This document shows positions 1 through 8,504 of a stretch of 64,000 nucleotides of DNA, one piece after another. Positions within the stretch are counted from its first letter, which is position 1; each line of letters starts with the position of its first letter. The stretch is from positions 1 to 64,000 of the forward strand of contig NZ_RHNZ01000010.1 in NCBI RefSeq assembly GCF_003946395.1. The letters are read 5' to 3'. Both the position numbers and the translations under genes were made by a program. The notes under the pieces were generated by a model. The model searched no databases and was not told the DNA's origin. It was given only the letters and a program-made list of their open reading frames with translations. The stretch is from Levilactobacillus fuyuanensis (GTDB lineage: Bacteria; Bacillota; Bacilli; Lactobacillales; Lactobacillaceae).

Positions 1-28
1 AGATACGTTAGAATCCATGTATTAGAAG

Positions 29-961
29 CTAGCTAATGGGAGAGGACTTCCATTTACACAAAAAATTTGACACTCCCAGCGTTTTGTTACCTGCGTGATT
101 GAAAACAACGTGGTGGTTAATTGAATAGTTCGCAATCGAAGATAGGACCCGTGAAACGACAGTTGCCACGAGGATACTATTTAAGACGTGATTGCCAATG
201 AAAAAAAGGACAAGATAAAATAAACTAATATCAATCAGGAAAGAGATTAGTCCACTGGCGGCGAATTTTAAAAATCGAGAATAAATTGCAATTGAATCAC
301 GAATGACACGGAAATGGGATGAGGCATTGCCTTCCAAGTAAATTGTCGGAATAGGCTGCTCGATGATCTTTACATGATATTTTTTTGCTTGGAGTAACAT
401 GTCAAATTCAAACTCGAAGCGATCACCAGAAAAATTGATCAGTGCTTTCGTGTAAGTCATGGGAATGACCCGCAGTCCAGTCTGGGTATCTGAAATATTT
501 TGTCGCGTTAATAAACGAACCAGTCCGCTGGTCAGTAGATTACCAAATTGGCTACGAAATGGAATGTCATTTGTGAAATGGCGGACGCCGATGACGAGTT
601 GTTGCGGGTCTTGGGCAAATCTATCTAGACAGCTTTGTAAAGCCGCAATAGTATGTTGGCCATCGGAATCCATAGTGGCCACACCGTCGATATTTGGCAG
701 GTGCTTTTGAACGTAAGTAAAAGCGGTCTTCAGCGCCGCCCCTTTGCCACGATTGTGTGGATGATTTAAGATAGTCAGCTCTGGGTAGCGTTGTCGTAAT
801 TGTTGAAAAATAACTTGATGTTTAGCATCACTACCATCATTTACAATGATGATTTCGTTAATGGCAGCGCTTAATATTGATGAGGAATTTATATTGCTGA
901 TCAGGTCAATCAACTTATTATCCGGATTAAGAGCCGGAATGATGACGCCAATGTTTAACAT
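29..961 (-). CDS. GT2 glycosyltransferase with a shortened GtrA-like C-terminus
   Basis: A membrane-attached family 2 glycosyltransferase, probably moving a sugar to a polyprenyl carrier for wall glycosylation. Residues 1-225 are the GT-A domain, with VIIPALN near 6, IVNDGSD near 39 and the metal-binding MDSDGQ near 96. From about 229 the protein resembles GtrA, with two hydrophobic segments and NYSINHHVVF. A GtrA domain usually has four segments, but the frame stops soon after the second, so the last half is missing. Other frames beyond the stop hold further stops, which suggests old frameshift decay. The ATG has AAGGAGATGGGGAG upstream. Glycosyltransferase identity is secure; the exact substrate is unknown. 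Confidence 0.8.
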   Translation of the reverse strand: MLNIGVIIPALNPDNKLIDLISNINSSSILSAAINEIIIVNDGSDAKHQVIFQQLRQRYPELTILNHPHNRGKGAALKTAFTYVQKHLPNIDGVATMDSDGQHTIAALQSCLDRFAQDPQQLVIGVRHFTNDIPFRSQFGNLLTSGLVRLLTRQNISDTQTGLRVIPMTYTKALINFSGDRFEFEFDMLLQAKKYHVKIIEQPIPTIYLEGNASSHFRVIRDSIAIYSRFLKFAASGLISFLIDISLFYLVLFFIGNHVLNSILVATVVSRVLSSIANYSINHHVVFNHAGNKTLGVSNFLCKWKSSPIS

Positions 962-1528
962 AATGTCTCCCCATCTCCTTCAAAGACTTCCCTGTTAATG
1001 AACAATATGGTTTATTAAAACTGGTTGCATAAGTTAATATCATATAATATACGCAAGAGAATGATAGTATATCATTCATTTAAAGCGGTGCGAAATAAAT
1101 GCATAAAATGATGATTTAACTAAGCCTGGCTGCGTTTAAAAACCAAAGACACTTAAAAGTGTTGTCGTGGTTTATATTGAGTAAGTTAATTATACCTACT
1201 AATAACCTAGTTCCATTATAGATTAACATCGGACAAACAACGAGACAAATATTTTACCGATATATAAGTATCAGTCATTCATTATATTGGCAATGGTAAG
1301 ATAGTTTTTGCGATTCTGGGACCATCATAAACAGGACTATTTGATTGGAATCTAACTTCAGAAATCAGTGCCAGTATTTTCTCAGAGTGATGATTGCGTG
1401 TCTTAATCACTATGTTCGCCAATGTGTTTACCAGGTCTTTACCAAAACCTCAGCAATTCTTTACAAACATCACGTAGAATAAGAGGTATCCTAATGACAG
1501 TAAACAAGACTGAAGTAGGGAGTGACTG
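962..1528. other. Gene-free stretch, AT-rich
   Basis: 567 bases between divergent genes. I see no credible reading frame with a ribosome binding site. The only structure noticed is a small hairpin at 1140-1172 (ACACTT/AAGTGT core) without a clear T-run. The stretch must hold the promoters of the glycosyltransferase and the phosphodiesterase, but neither could be placed confidently. Confidence 0.5.
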
Positions 1529-2221
1529 GTGACAATGACAACGACCGTATTTGGCCACCGGGGATATCCGGCGCGCTTCCCGGAGAATTCACTGGTGGGA
1601 TTCAGCTATGCTTTGGATCATGGAATTGAAGGCTTAGAGTTTGATGTACATCTGACGAAGGACCGTGTGCCAGTCATTATGCATGACGAACGGATTGATC
1701 GAACCACGGATGGCAGTGGGTTGATTGAGAGCTATACCTACGCGCAACTACGGCATTTTCGGTTGGCCAATCAGGAACCGATTCCGTCACTGGCGGAGTT
1801 TCTGGCGTTGGTCACTGATCGCGATGTGCAACTCAATCTGGAGTTGAAGACCGATAAGATTCAGTATCCGGGGATTGAGGCCATTGTCATGCGCATGGTG
1901 CACACGACCAAGCTACAACGACCTGTGATCTTCTCATCCTTTCACTTGCCGACCTTGAAGACCTGCCAGAAGATTGCGCCCGACGAGAGTTATTGCTGGC
2001 TGACGGATAAGCCAGTGGCCCAGCCAGCAATGCTGGTGGCGAAGGAACATCTGAGTGGTTTGCACCTGAGCCATTTTCAATCAGGCCTGCCTATCACCGA
2101 ACGCATCTGGACGGTCGATAATCCAACCGTGGCTGCGGATCTCATGAAGCAGCACGTTGCCGGGATCTTCACGGATGACTTTGTCACGATGATGCAGGTA
2201 AAACGACAGATTGCTAATTAA
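1529..2221 (+). CDS. Glycerophosphodiester phosphodiesterase
   Basis: A cytoplasmic GDPD-fold enzyme of 230 residues that splits glycerophosphodiesters into glycerol-3-phosphate and an alcohol. It may recycle lipid or lipoteichoic acid fragments. The family residues are all present: HRG at 10-12, the metal ligands E37 and D39 in EFDVHLTKD, and the second histidine H52 in VIMHDE. There is no signal peptide or membrane anchor, so it is the short intracellular type. GTG at 1529 is chosen because GGGAG lies six bases upstream; an ATG two codons later is further from it. The gene stands alone and ends at a strong hairpin terminator. Confidence 0.9.
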   Translation: MTMTTTVFGHRGYPARFPENSLVGFSYALDHGIEGLEFDVHLTKDRVPVIMHDERIDRTTDGSGLIESYTYAQLRHFRLANQEPIPSLAEFLALVTDRDVQLNLELKTDKIQYPGIEAIVMRMVHTTKLQRPVIFSSFHLPTLKTCQKIAPDESYCWLTDKPVAQPAMLVAKEHLSGLHLSHFQSGLPITERIWTVDNPTVAADLMKQHVAGIFTDDFVTMMQVKRQIAN

Positions 2222-2268
2222 AACAAGCGCCCCGTTCCGATGACAGAACGGGGCGCTTGTTAGACTTT
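2222..2268. terminator. Rho-independent terminator
   Basis: A 16-base perfect stem (AACAAGCGCCCCGTTC with its complement) and 8-base loop directly after the phosphodiesterase stop, followed by a short T-run. Symmetric enough to serve the convergent flavin reductase gene as well. Confidence 0.85.
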
Positions 2269-2309
2269 TAAGGGGGCTTAGAGTGTTGGGCAATTCTCCC
2301 AATGATAAG

Positions 2310-2864
2310 CTATTTGTCGAGTAAATTCTGAAATTCAGCACCCAATTGTTGCGTGTTAAATGCATAGGGGGCCAGTGCCTGATCAACGTCTATGAAGTGA
2401 CCTTGGTCGTCCATATCAGTGCGGTGCAAGCTAATCTGCAAGTTGTTATTCAACGGTTGCATCTTGAGGCCACGAATGATGAGGTTGACTCCTAGTGCGG
2501 CTTGGAAGCCCCCGTGACTACCGTACGAGACCATGCTGACGGCTTTACCGGCCCATTCCTTATAGAGGTAATCGAGAGCGTTCTTCAGCGGTGCCGGATA
2601 GCCCCAATTATATTGGGGGAAGAGCAGGATAAAGCCGTCGTAACCCTGAACCAATTGACTCCAGCGTTGTGTATGGACCTCGTTGTAGACGCCTGTCGAA
2701 GGCTGGGCGACTTCGTCCAGGAAAGGCAGGTTGATTTCAGCCAGATCGATAAGGTCGACAGTTAAATTAGGTTGCGCGATGGCCTTCTGGAGCCAGGCTG
2801 CGATGTCGGGACTGATTCGAGAGGGGCGAGTGGAGCCGATGATGATGCCGATTTTAGATGTCAT
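2310..2864 (-). CDS. NAD(P)H-dependent FMN reductase family protein
   Basis: A flavodoxin-fold oxidoreductase of 184 residues that uses NAD(P)H and FMN, related to azoreductases and quinone reductases. The FMN phosphate loop GSTRPSR is at 10-16. PQYNWGYPAPLKN near 83-95 is the typical ribityl/isoalloxazine-binding segment, and a YGSHGG-type loop follows near 113. The gene is divergent from the MarR-type regulator at 2945 across 80 bases, so it is the likely target of that regulator. This arrangement is common for quinone or redox stress sensors. The natural substrate cannot be told from sequence. Confidence 0.88.
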   Translation of the reverse strand: MTSKIGIIIGSTRPSRISPDIAAWLQKAIAQPNLTVDLIDLAEINLPFLDEVAQPSTGVYNEVHTQRWSQLVQGYDGFILLFPQYNWGYPAPLKNALDYLYKEWAGKAVSMVSYGSHGGFQAALGVNLIIRGLKMQPLNNNLQISLHRTDMDDQGHFIDVDQALAPYAFNTQQLGAEFQNLLDK

Positions 2865-2898
2865 GAGTTAAAAAATCTCCTTAAATTTGAAATAATCT

Positions 2899-2937
2899 GT
2901 GCATTATGCACGTATCTTAACAACTTTCTGGTATAAT
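2899..2937 (+). promoter_or_regulatory. Operator palindrome and -10 box of the marR gene
   Basis: GTGCATTATGCAC at 2899-2911 is a palindrome centred in the divergent gap and lies at the expected -35 position. TATAAT at 2932-2937 is a consensus -10 box only seven bases before the ATG of the regulator. The layout fits autorepression and control of the divergent reductase; MarR binding is inferred. Confidence 0.6.
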
Positions 2938-2944
2938 AGCAAGT

Positions 2945-3391
2945 ATGGATAATGAAATTTTTGAAGCACTATTTGAAATCGTAACTTTTTTTAATCAACC
3001 GCAACAGGATCGCCATCTGCTCCAGCAGGCCGATGTGCCATTGGAATCGGCGGCCCTACCCATTGTGGTTCGGGTTGGGCGTCAGCCGGGGATCAGCATT
3101 GGCGAATTGGCCGATCAGATTGGTCGGAATCACTCGTCCATCAGTCGGCAGGTCGATAAATTAATGGCGGCAGGTTGGTTAGCAGAGGCGGAACGTCGGG
3201 ATCAACGGGTTCGCCAAGTGACGCTAACATCGCAAGGGCAACGGGGACTGATACAAATCAAGCTCGCTCGGGAGGCAGCATTACGCGAAAAATTAGCGAG
3301 CTATTCCAATACCGATCGTGCCGAATTGGCGCGGGTCCTGCAACAATTAGCGGATACGTTGACGGGTAACAAGGAAGATTATCATGAATAA
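2945..3391 (+). CDS. MarR family transcriptional regulator
   Basis: A 148-residue winged-helix regulator. The recognition region GELADQIGRNHSSISRQVDK spans about 53-72 and the wing with RDQRVRQVTLT follows near 84-95, as in MarR proteins; a C-terminal helix completes the dimer domain. No cysteine was noted in the N-terminal helix, so a redox-thiol mechanism is not supported. No ribosome binding site precedes the ATG, and the -10 box puts the transcript start at or next to the A of ATG, so the mRNA is probably leaderless. It likely represses itself and the divergent flavin reductase. Its stop overlaps a truncated downstream frame. Confidence 0.9.
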   Translation: MDNEIFEALFEIVTFFNQPQQDRHLLQQADVPLESAALPIVVRVGRQPGISIGELADQIGRNHSSISRQVDKLMAAGWLAEAERRDQRVRQVTLTSQGQRGLIQIKLAREAALREKLASYSNTDRAELARVLQQLADTLTGNKEDYHE

Positions 3392-3437
3392 GTATGCATG
3401 GCGCTCTGAATGGTTAAGTTTAGTGATGGCCCGTTAG
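3384..3437 (+). pseudogene. Remnant of a gene once coupled to marR
   Basis: ATG at 3384 overlaps the marR stop codon and has AAGGAAG upstream, the layout of a translationally coupled second gene. The frame (MNKYAWRSEWLSLVMAR) ends at a TAG after 17 residues. Operons of this kind often carry a transporter here, so this may be the start of a deleted membrane protein gene. It is too short to identify, and chance is possible. Confidence 0.35.
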
Positions 3438-3925
3438 CGGAAATAAGTTGGGTGAGGCAACGTTTGTTGTTTTTGTCCATAACGTCAAGCTAGCAGAAAA
3501 TTTCAGAGGGATGAAATCAGTTTGCAGTCTTCTAAAAACATCATGGTTAGCCAGTCTGGTGGAAAAAAGTGTAAAAAAATTAACCTCATTGAATCGAACT
3601 GGGATTTAGTCTGATTCAATGAGGCTAATATTTAATTTGGACAATCAATTGCTAAGACATTTTCCGGGTACCTTAACAATTGTTACCAAAAAAGCTTTAG
3701 TTTGTCGTCTGGTTGTTAAGCAATTGTTTTACGACATTTTTATAATAACAAAGAAATCAAGGGTTTTGGGTAATTCTCGTGATTTGTAATATTACAAATT
3801 CATGGAAGCGAAATTTTCCTGAAATCTAAATGAAATCCCGAACAAATCCACGAGCCAATTTGACCTTTCATGTGTAAAGAAAGCGTATACTTATCCTAGT
3901 TACTGAATAAATTGGAGGGTCAAAT
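3438..3925. other. Gene-free stretch with inverted repeats
   Basis: 488 bases without a credible gene. Besides the hairpin at 3579-3627 there is a spaced inverted repeat around 3645-3655 and 3717-3727 (CAATTGCTAA against TTAAGCAATTG) and AT-rich DNA up to the aldo/keto reductase. The stretch may be what is left after loss of a gene downstream of marR. Confidence 0.4.
3579..3627 (+). terminator. Long hairpin, probable terminator
   Basis: TTAACCTCATTGAATC and GATTCAATGAGGCTAA form a stem of about 14 pairs with a 17-base loop. A-tracts lie before it and TATTTAATTT follows. The T-run is broken, so termination is likely but not certain. Confidence 0.5.
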
Positions 3926-4774
3926 ATGTCAGTTTTAACGGATACGTTTCGTTTGACTAATGGTACGCAGATTCCACAGGTTGGATTTGGCACTTGGCAG
4001 ATTCCGGGTGGCGACACGGCTTATAACGCGGTGGCAAATGCGTTGAAGGCTGGGTACCGGCACATTGATACGGCAAAGGCTTACGCTAACGAATCTAGTG
4101 TTGGTAAGGCGATTCGCGACTCTGGGATTCCACGAGCAGAGATTTTTGTGACCACAAAGTTGCCAGCTGAAGTCAAGACCTATCAAGGTGCGTTGGATGC
4201 CTTTGACACGACCATGTCGAACTTGGACGTTGGATACGTTGACCTCTACTTGATTCATGCACCGTGGCCATGGCGTGAAATTGGTAAAGATTGTGATGCC
4301 GGAAATCGTGATGTCTGGCGTGCGATGGAAAAAATTTATGCCAGCGGTAAGGCGAAGGCCATTGGGGTCTCGAACTTCAACAGTCACGATTTGCAGAACA
4401 TCTTAAATCATGCTGAGGTTGCGCCCATGGTCGACCAGATTCAATACTATGTCGGCTACACGGAACCTAAGATCACGAAGTTTGCGCAGGACCACGATAT
4501 GTTGGTTGAAGCTTACTCACCGTTGGCTACTGGCGATATGTTGGAAAATGCGGCGATTAAGGAAATGGCTAATAAGTACCACGTTTCGGCGGCACAGCTA
4601 GCCCTGCGTTTTGTCTTAGAGAATGGCGTGTTGCCACTGCCTAAGGCGACAAGTCAGGCCCATATTACGGCGAATGCGCAGTTGGACTTTTCAATTGATG
4701 CGGGTGACATGGCTAAGTTAAATGCGATGAGTGATACGGCTAAGAACCATGAACACAATGGGACGCAAGGCTAA
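3926..4774 (+). CDS. Aldo/keto reductase
   Basis: A soluble NADPH-dependent carbonyl reductase of 282 residues from the 2,5-diketogluconate reductase (AKR5-like) branch. The catalytic tetrad is complete: D48 and Y53 in HIDTAKAY, K78 in TTKLPAE and H111 in YLIHAPWPW. The cofactor-binding end carries LPKATS near 236. Close paralogues lie at 34057, and more distant ones at 38663 and 42608, so the window carries four members of this superfamily. The start has GGAGG eight bases upstream. The gene is monocistronic and ends at a strong terminator. The substrate is unknown; aldehydes or dicarbonyls are plausible. Confidence 0.92.
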   Translation: MSVLTDTFRLTNGTQIPQVGFGTWQIPGGDTAYNAVANALKAGYRHIDTAKAYANESSVGKAIRDSGIPRAEIFVTTKLPAEVKTYQGALDAFDTTMSNLDVGYVDLYLIHAPWPWREIGKDCDAGNRDVWRAMEKIYASGKAKAIGVSNFNSHDLQNILNHAEVAPMVDQIQYYVGYTEPKITKFAQDHDMLVEAYSPLATGDMLENAAIKEMANKYHVSAAQLALRFVLENGVLPLPKATSQAHITANAQLDFSIDAGDMAKLNAMSDTAKNHEHNGTQG

Positions 4775-4790
4775 ATTTACTGAAAATAAC

Positions 4791-4832
4791 ACGGTTGATT
4801 GCATGCATAAGGTGCAATCAGCCGTTTTTTTA
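4791..4832 (+). terminator. Rho-independent terminator
   Basis: ACGGTTGATTGCA pairs with TGCAATCAGCCGT across a short loop and runs into seven Ts, just after the aldo/keto reductase. Confidence 0.88.
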
Positions 4833-5019
4833 TTGCCTACGATAATCATGGGATCGGATGTTTCCGTTGACGATTGGTTGGTCGGCTCATTAGATTCGCT
4901 AACAAGATAGTTTTATTGAAAAATAAATATATAGTTCGAGTTTTACGATTTACTTATTGAAAATAGGCGCTTTTTTCGTCATTAATATATTTATAATCCG
5001 GCATATTTTCAGAAAACGA

Positions 5020-5047
5020 TTGTAAAAGTTCGGGTTTCTGTTAGTAT
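5020..5047 (+). promoter_or_regulatory. Candidate promoter of the phn operon
   Basis: TTGTAA, 16 bases, then TAGTAT, about 45 bases before the phnD start codon. The rest of the 4833-5093 gap is AT-rich with no gene. Moderate match only; no operator was recognised. Confidence 0.4.
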
Positions 5048-5093
5048 TGGGAGTGGTCAAAGAGGACTACTACATAACTGAGGAGTGAGCTAG

Positions 5094-6041
5094 ATGCACT
5101 TGAGTAAGAAGGTAAAATGGCTCTTAGTTTTCACTGCATTACTGGTCTTACCAGCAGCATTGGCAGGTTGTGGGAAGACTACGGCATCCACGTCTGGATC
5201 AAAGGGGTATGCCCCCAAGAAGTTGACGGTGGAATTCGTGCCGTCATCTAATGCGGGGACGATTGAAGCCAAGGCCAAGCCACTGGAAGGGTTGCTGAAG
5301 AAGCAATTGGGGATTCCAGTCACGGTCAGCGTTTCGACCGACTACAACACTATCGTTGAAGCGATGGGGTCTAAGAAGGTTGATGTGGGCTTCCTGCCAC
5401 CTGATGCCTACGTATTGGCTCATAAGCAGTACCATGACAAGGTCTTACTGCAAGCACAACGTTATGGGCTTACGGAACCAGGGGACAAGGCCAACACCAA
5501 GCTGGTCGACTACTACCGTTCCCAAATTCTGGTACGCAAGGATAGCGGCATTAAGTCTGTTAAGGACTTGAAGGGTAAGAAGATTGCCGTCCAAGACACG
5601 ACGTCTACGGCCGGCTGGATCTATCCAGCAGTTGAAATGTTGGACCAAGGTGTCAACATCAATAAGGATGGCATTCAAACGGTCACGGTCAAGGGCCATG
5701 ATCAAGGAGTCTTATCCGTTTACAACAAGAACACGGATGCTGCCTTTGTCTTCCAAGGCGCACGGAACCTGGTGAAGAAGGACGAGAAGGACATTATGAG
5801 CAAGGTCGTTCCCATCTACACCACAGGGAAGATTCCAAACGATACCATTACGGTCCGTGGGGATATGACCGGTAAGTGGCAAAAGAAGATTGCGACGGCG
5901 TTCAAGCAGATTGCGAAGACCAAGAAGGGTCACGCCATCATTTCCAGCGTTTACTCGCATGAAGGCTACACGGATTCAAAAGACAGCAACTTTAACATTA
6001 TTCGTCAGTACGATAAGAAGGCTAAGGCCCTCGACAAGTAA
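5094..6041 (+). CDS. phnD: Phosphonate/phosphite-type ABC transporter lipoprotein PhnD
   Basis: The extracytoplasmic binding protein of the transporter encoded by the next three genes. A lysine-rich start, a hydrophobic stretch and the lipobox LAGC with C26 as the lipidated residue mark a membrane-anchored lipoprotein. The body is a type II periplasmic-binding fold of the PhnD family: EFVPSSNAG near 49 for the first ligand segment, VGFLPPDAY near 97, and DTTSTAGW near 168, where serine and threonine side chains normally hold the oxyanion. First gene of a five-gene operon. The family binds phosphonates, phosphite or phosphate-like anions; which one applies here is open because no C-P bond cleaving enzyme is encoded nearby. 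Confidence 0.9.
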   Translation: MHLSKKVKWLLVFTALLVLPAALAGCGKTTASTSGSKGYAPKKLTVEFVPSSNAGTIEAKAKPLEGLLKKQLGIPVTVSVSTDYNTIVEAMGSKKVDVGFLPPDAYVLAHKQYHDKVLLQAQRYGLTEPGDKANTKLVDYYRSQILVRKDSGIKSVKDLKGKKIAVQDTTSTAGWIYPAVEMLDQGVNINKDGIQTVTVKGHDQGVLSVYNKNTDAAFVFQGARNLVKKDEKDIMSKVVPIYTTGKIPNDTITVRGDMTGKWQKKIATAFKQIAKTKKGHAIISSVYSHEGYTDSKDSNFNIIRQYDKKAKALDK

Positions 6042-6131
6042 AACTGAATTGATGTAACGACGGTAAGAGTAGCAGGGGGAGCGATAGTATCGGCGCCTTC
6101 GCTGCTCTTTTACATAGGGGGAATCAGACGG

Positions 6132-6884
6132 ATGGACAAGGCACCCATTATTTCATTTAAAAACGTCAACAAAGTCTACGCTAACGGCACGGTCGGTTTG
6201 AAAAATATTAACTTTGAGATTCCACAGGGTGAATTCTTGGTGGTGGTCGGCTTGTCTGGCGCAGGCAAGAGTACCCTGCTGCGGACAATTAATCGGATGC
6301 ATGAGATTACGTCCGGTGAGATTCAAGTTGAAGGCGAATCAATCAAGACCTATAAGGGCCGCTCACTGCGCTTGCTGCGGCGAAAGATTGGAATGATCTT
6401 TCAAAATTTCAACTTAGTAAAACGGTCGAGTGTGGCTAAGAATGTCCTCTCAGGCCGGGTCAGCTATTACCCAACCTGGAAGAGCATCTTGGGCTTATTT
6501 AGCACGACGGACAAGCAGAAAGCCGTACAGGCCTTACAGCGGGTCAGTCTAGCGGAAAAGTTATACGCAAGAGCCGATGAACTGTCGGGTGGGCAACAAC
6601 AGCGGGTCGCGATTGCACGGACGCTGATGCAGGACCCTAAGATCATTTTAGCCGATGAGCCGATTGCCTCGTTGGATCCGCTGACGACTAAGACGGTCAT
6701 GGATATCCTCAAGCGGTTGAATCAGGAGGATGGCATTACGGTGATCGTCAACCTGCATTCCGTGGCGTTGGCCCGGGAATATGCCGACCGGATCGTGGGG
6801 TTACGCGCCGGTGAAGTCGTCTATGATGAGCCGATTGCGGCCGTGACCGAGGCGGACCTGAACCGGGTCTACCAGACAGTCTAG
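6132..6884 (+). CDS. phnC: Phosphonate-type ABC transporter ATPase PhnC
   Basis: The cytoplasmic ATPase of the PhnCDE importer, 250 residues as usual. The Walker A loop GLSGAGKST is at 40-48, the signature LSGGQQQR near 152, Walker B IILADEP near 172 with catalytic glutamate, and the switch histidine in NLHS near 205. The family Q-loop is in IFQNFNLV. It follows phnD after 90 bases that include a GC-rich imperfect hairpin (about 6067-6110), which may lower expression of the ATPase relative to the abundant binding protein. GGGGAATCAGACG precedes the ATG. Permease genes follow directly. Confidence 0.93.
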   Translation: MDKAPIISFKNVNKVYANGTVGLKNINFEIPQGEFLVVVGLSGAGKSTLLRTINRMHEITSGEIQVEGESIKTYKGRSLRLLRRKIGMIFQNFNLVKRSSVAKNVLSGRVSYYPTWKSILGLFSTTDKQKAVQALQRVSLAEKLYARADELSGGQQQRVAIARTLMQDPKIILADEPIASLDPLTTKTVMDILKRLNQEDGITVIVNLHSVALAREYADRIVGLRAGEVVYDEPIAAVTEADLNRVYQTV

Positions 6885-6895
6885 GAGGGGCATAA

Positions 6896-7690
6896 ATGAT
6901 GACAACACAAGTACCACGGCGGCCGTGGTTGCAACGCTGGCACGTGAAGCCCATTGCCTGGACACTCGTCATTCTTATTCTGTTGGTAGCGTCGTCACGA
7001 ATGACCGGCGTCGATGTGGGGATGTTCTTCGGCAACCTAGGTCAGTTTACGGATCTGCTCGTACGCATGTCGCGGCCGGCCTGGGATTATCTTCCCATTA
7101 TTCTTCATCCCTTATATGAGACCATTCAGATGGCCATCCTGGGGACCACGATTGGGGCTGCCTTCGCTGTTCCTTTTGCCGTATTGGCGGCCAGTAATTT
7201 GGTCCACAACCGTTGGCTCAGAGGAATTATTCGTTTGATTCTCGACCTTGTTCGGACGCTACCTGACCTGCTCTTAGCGGCCATCTTTGTGGCCATCTTT
7301 GGGATCGGATCGACGGCAGGGGTTGTGACACTAGCCATCTTCTCGTTTGGGATGGTTTCCAAGCTCTTCTATGAAGTTATTGAAACGATTGATATGGGGC
7401 CGCTGGAAGCCTTGGAGTCCGTAGGGGCTAACAAACTAACTATTATTTGGTACGCGGTTTTACCGCAAATCATGAATCAATTCGTGAGTTATTTTCTCTA
7501 TACTTTAGAGATCAATGTGCGGGCCTCAACGGTGCTAGGATACTTAGGTGCCGGTGGGATTGGGGTGTTCTTACAGCGATCACTAAATGAGTTCAACTAT
7601 AGTCAGACGGCGGTTATTATTTTGGCAACACTCGTGGTGGTCATGGTCATTGACGGTATCAGTAATCATTTGAGGAGGGTGCTACTCTAA
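6896..7690 (+). CDS. phnE: Phosphonate-type ABC transporter permease PhnE (first copy)
   Basis: An inner-membrane permease of 264 residues with a BPD_transp_1 fold. It has about six hydrophobic segments and the ATPase-contacting EAA loop near 163-185 (GPLEALESVGANK). It starts eleven bases after phnC with GGAGGGG upstream and ends one base before the second permease. The two permeases are related but distinct, so the membrane channel is presumably a heterodimer. Its length and segment pattern are normal for PhnE. Confidence 0.92.
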   Translation: MMTTQVPRRPWLQRWHVKPIAWTLVILILLVASSRMTGVDVGMFFGNLGQFTDLLVRMSRPAWDYLPIILHPLYETIQMAILGTTIGAAFAVPFAVLAASNLVHNRWLRGIIRLILDLVRTLPDLLLAAIFVAIFGIGSTAGVVTLAIFSFGMVSKLFYEVIETIDMGPLEALESVGANKLTIIWYAVLPQIMNQFVSYFLYTLEINVRASTVLGYLGAGGIGVFLQRSLNEFNYSQTAVIILATLVVVMVIDGISNHLRRVLL

Positions 7691-7691
7691 C

Positions 7692-8504
7692 ATGCAAACA
7701 ACAATATCAAAAAAACCCGCCACGTTGACTCTATGGCGGCGATGGAACTGGCTCTTGTGGATTGCCGTCGTGGCGGTTGTCTATACTTGGGCGATTACGG
7801 GACTGCATTTCACCGGTCTACAAGAATCTGCGGCATCCGTGTCCCGTTCAATTGTGCATGGCCTGGTTCAGCCAGACTGGTCGTACGTTTATAATGGTAG
7901 CGGCGAAGATCTGGTGTCGTTGATTCTACAGACGTTAGCGATTGCCTTTTTGGGAACGATTATCTCTTCTCTAATCAGTGTGCCCTTTGCCTTTTGGGCG
8001 GCGCGTGGGGGTAAGGAGTGGCTCCACGTCCGTTCGGGAAGTGGCAAGGTCATCCTGACCTTGATTCGAACTTTTCCCGAGATTGTCCTCGCCATTATGT
8101 TTATCAAAGCGGTCGGTCCGGGATCATACGCTGGAGTTCTAGCAGTCAGCATCCATTCGATTGGGATGCTGGGTAAGCTATTTAGTGAAGCGATTGAGAA
8201 CATGGACCGGGGTGCCGATGAGGCCATTACAAGCGCCGGAGGCAATAGCGCACAGATCTTCATGCTAGCAACATTGCCGACGATTATGCCAGAATTCATT
8301 TCCTATACCCTCTATCGCTTTGAAATCGCGGTTCGTTCGGCCTCGATTCTGGGGATGGTCGGTGCCGGCGGAATCGGAACGCCCATGATCTTCGCCATTC
8401 AAACACGTAACTGGCCGCGAGTCGGCATCATCTTGTTGGGGATTGTCCTGATGGTTCTGTTGATTGACTCCTTGTCGGAACAACTACGAAAGAGGTTGAT
8501 TTAG
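7692..8504 (+). CDS. phnE: Phosphonate-type ABC transporter permease PhnE (second copy)
   Basis: A second PhnE-type permease of 270 residues, with an N-terminal hydrophobic segment, a periplasmic part, and a core carrying the EAA loop (RGADEAITSAGGN near 174). ATG at 7692 lies directly behind the stop of the first permease, and AGGAGGGTGCTACTCTAAC supplies the ribosome binding site inside the previous gene, so the two are translationally coupled. Its stop overlaps the start of the downstream phosphatase gene by one base, showing that the phosphatase belongs to the same operon. Confidence 0.92.
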   Translation: MQTTISKKPATLTLWRRWNWLLWIAVVAVVYTWAITGLHFTGLQESAASVSRSIVHGLVQPDWSYVYNGSGEDLVSLILQTLAIAFLGTIISSLISVPFAFWAARGGKEWLHVRSGSGKVILTLIRTFPEIVLAIMFIKAVGPGSYAGVLAVSIHSIGMLGKLFSEAIENMDRGADEAITSAGGNSAQIFMLATLPTIMPEFISYTLYRFEIAVRSASILGMVGAGGIGTPMIFAIQTRNWPRVGIILLGIVLMVLLIDSLSEQLRKRLI

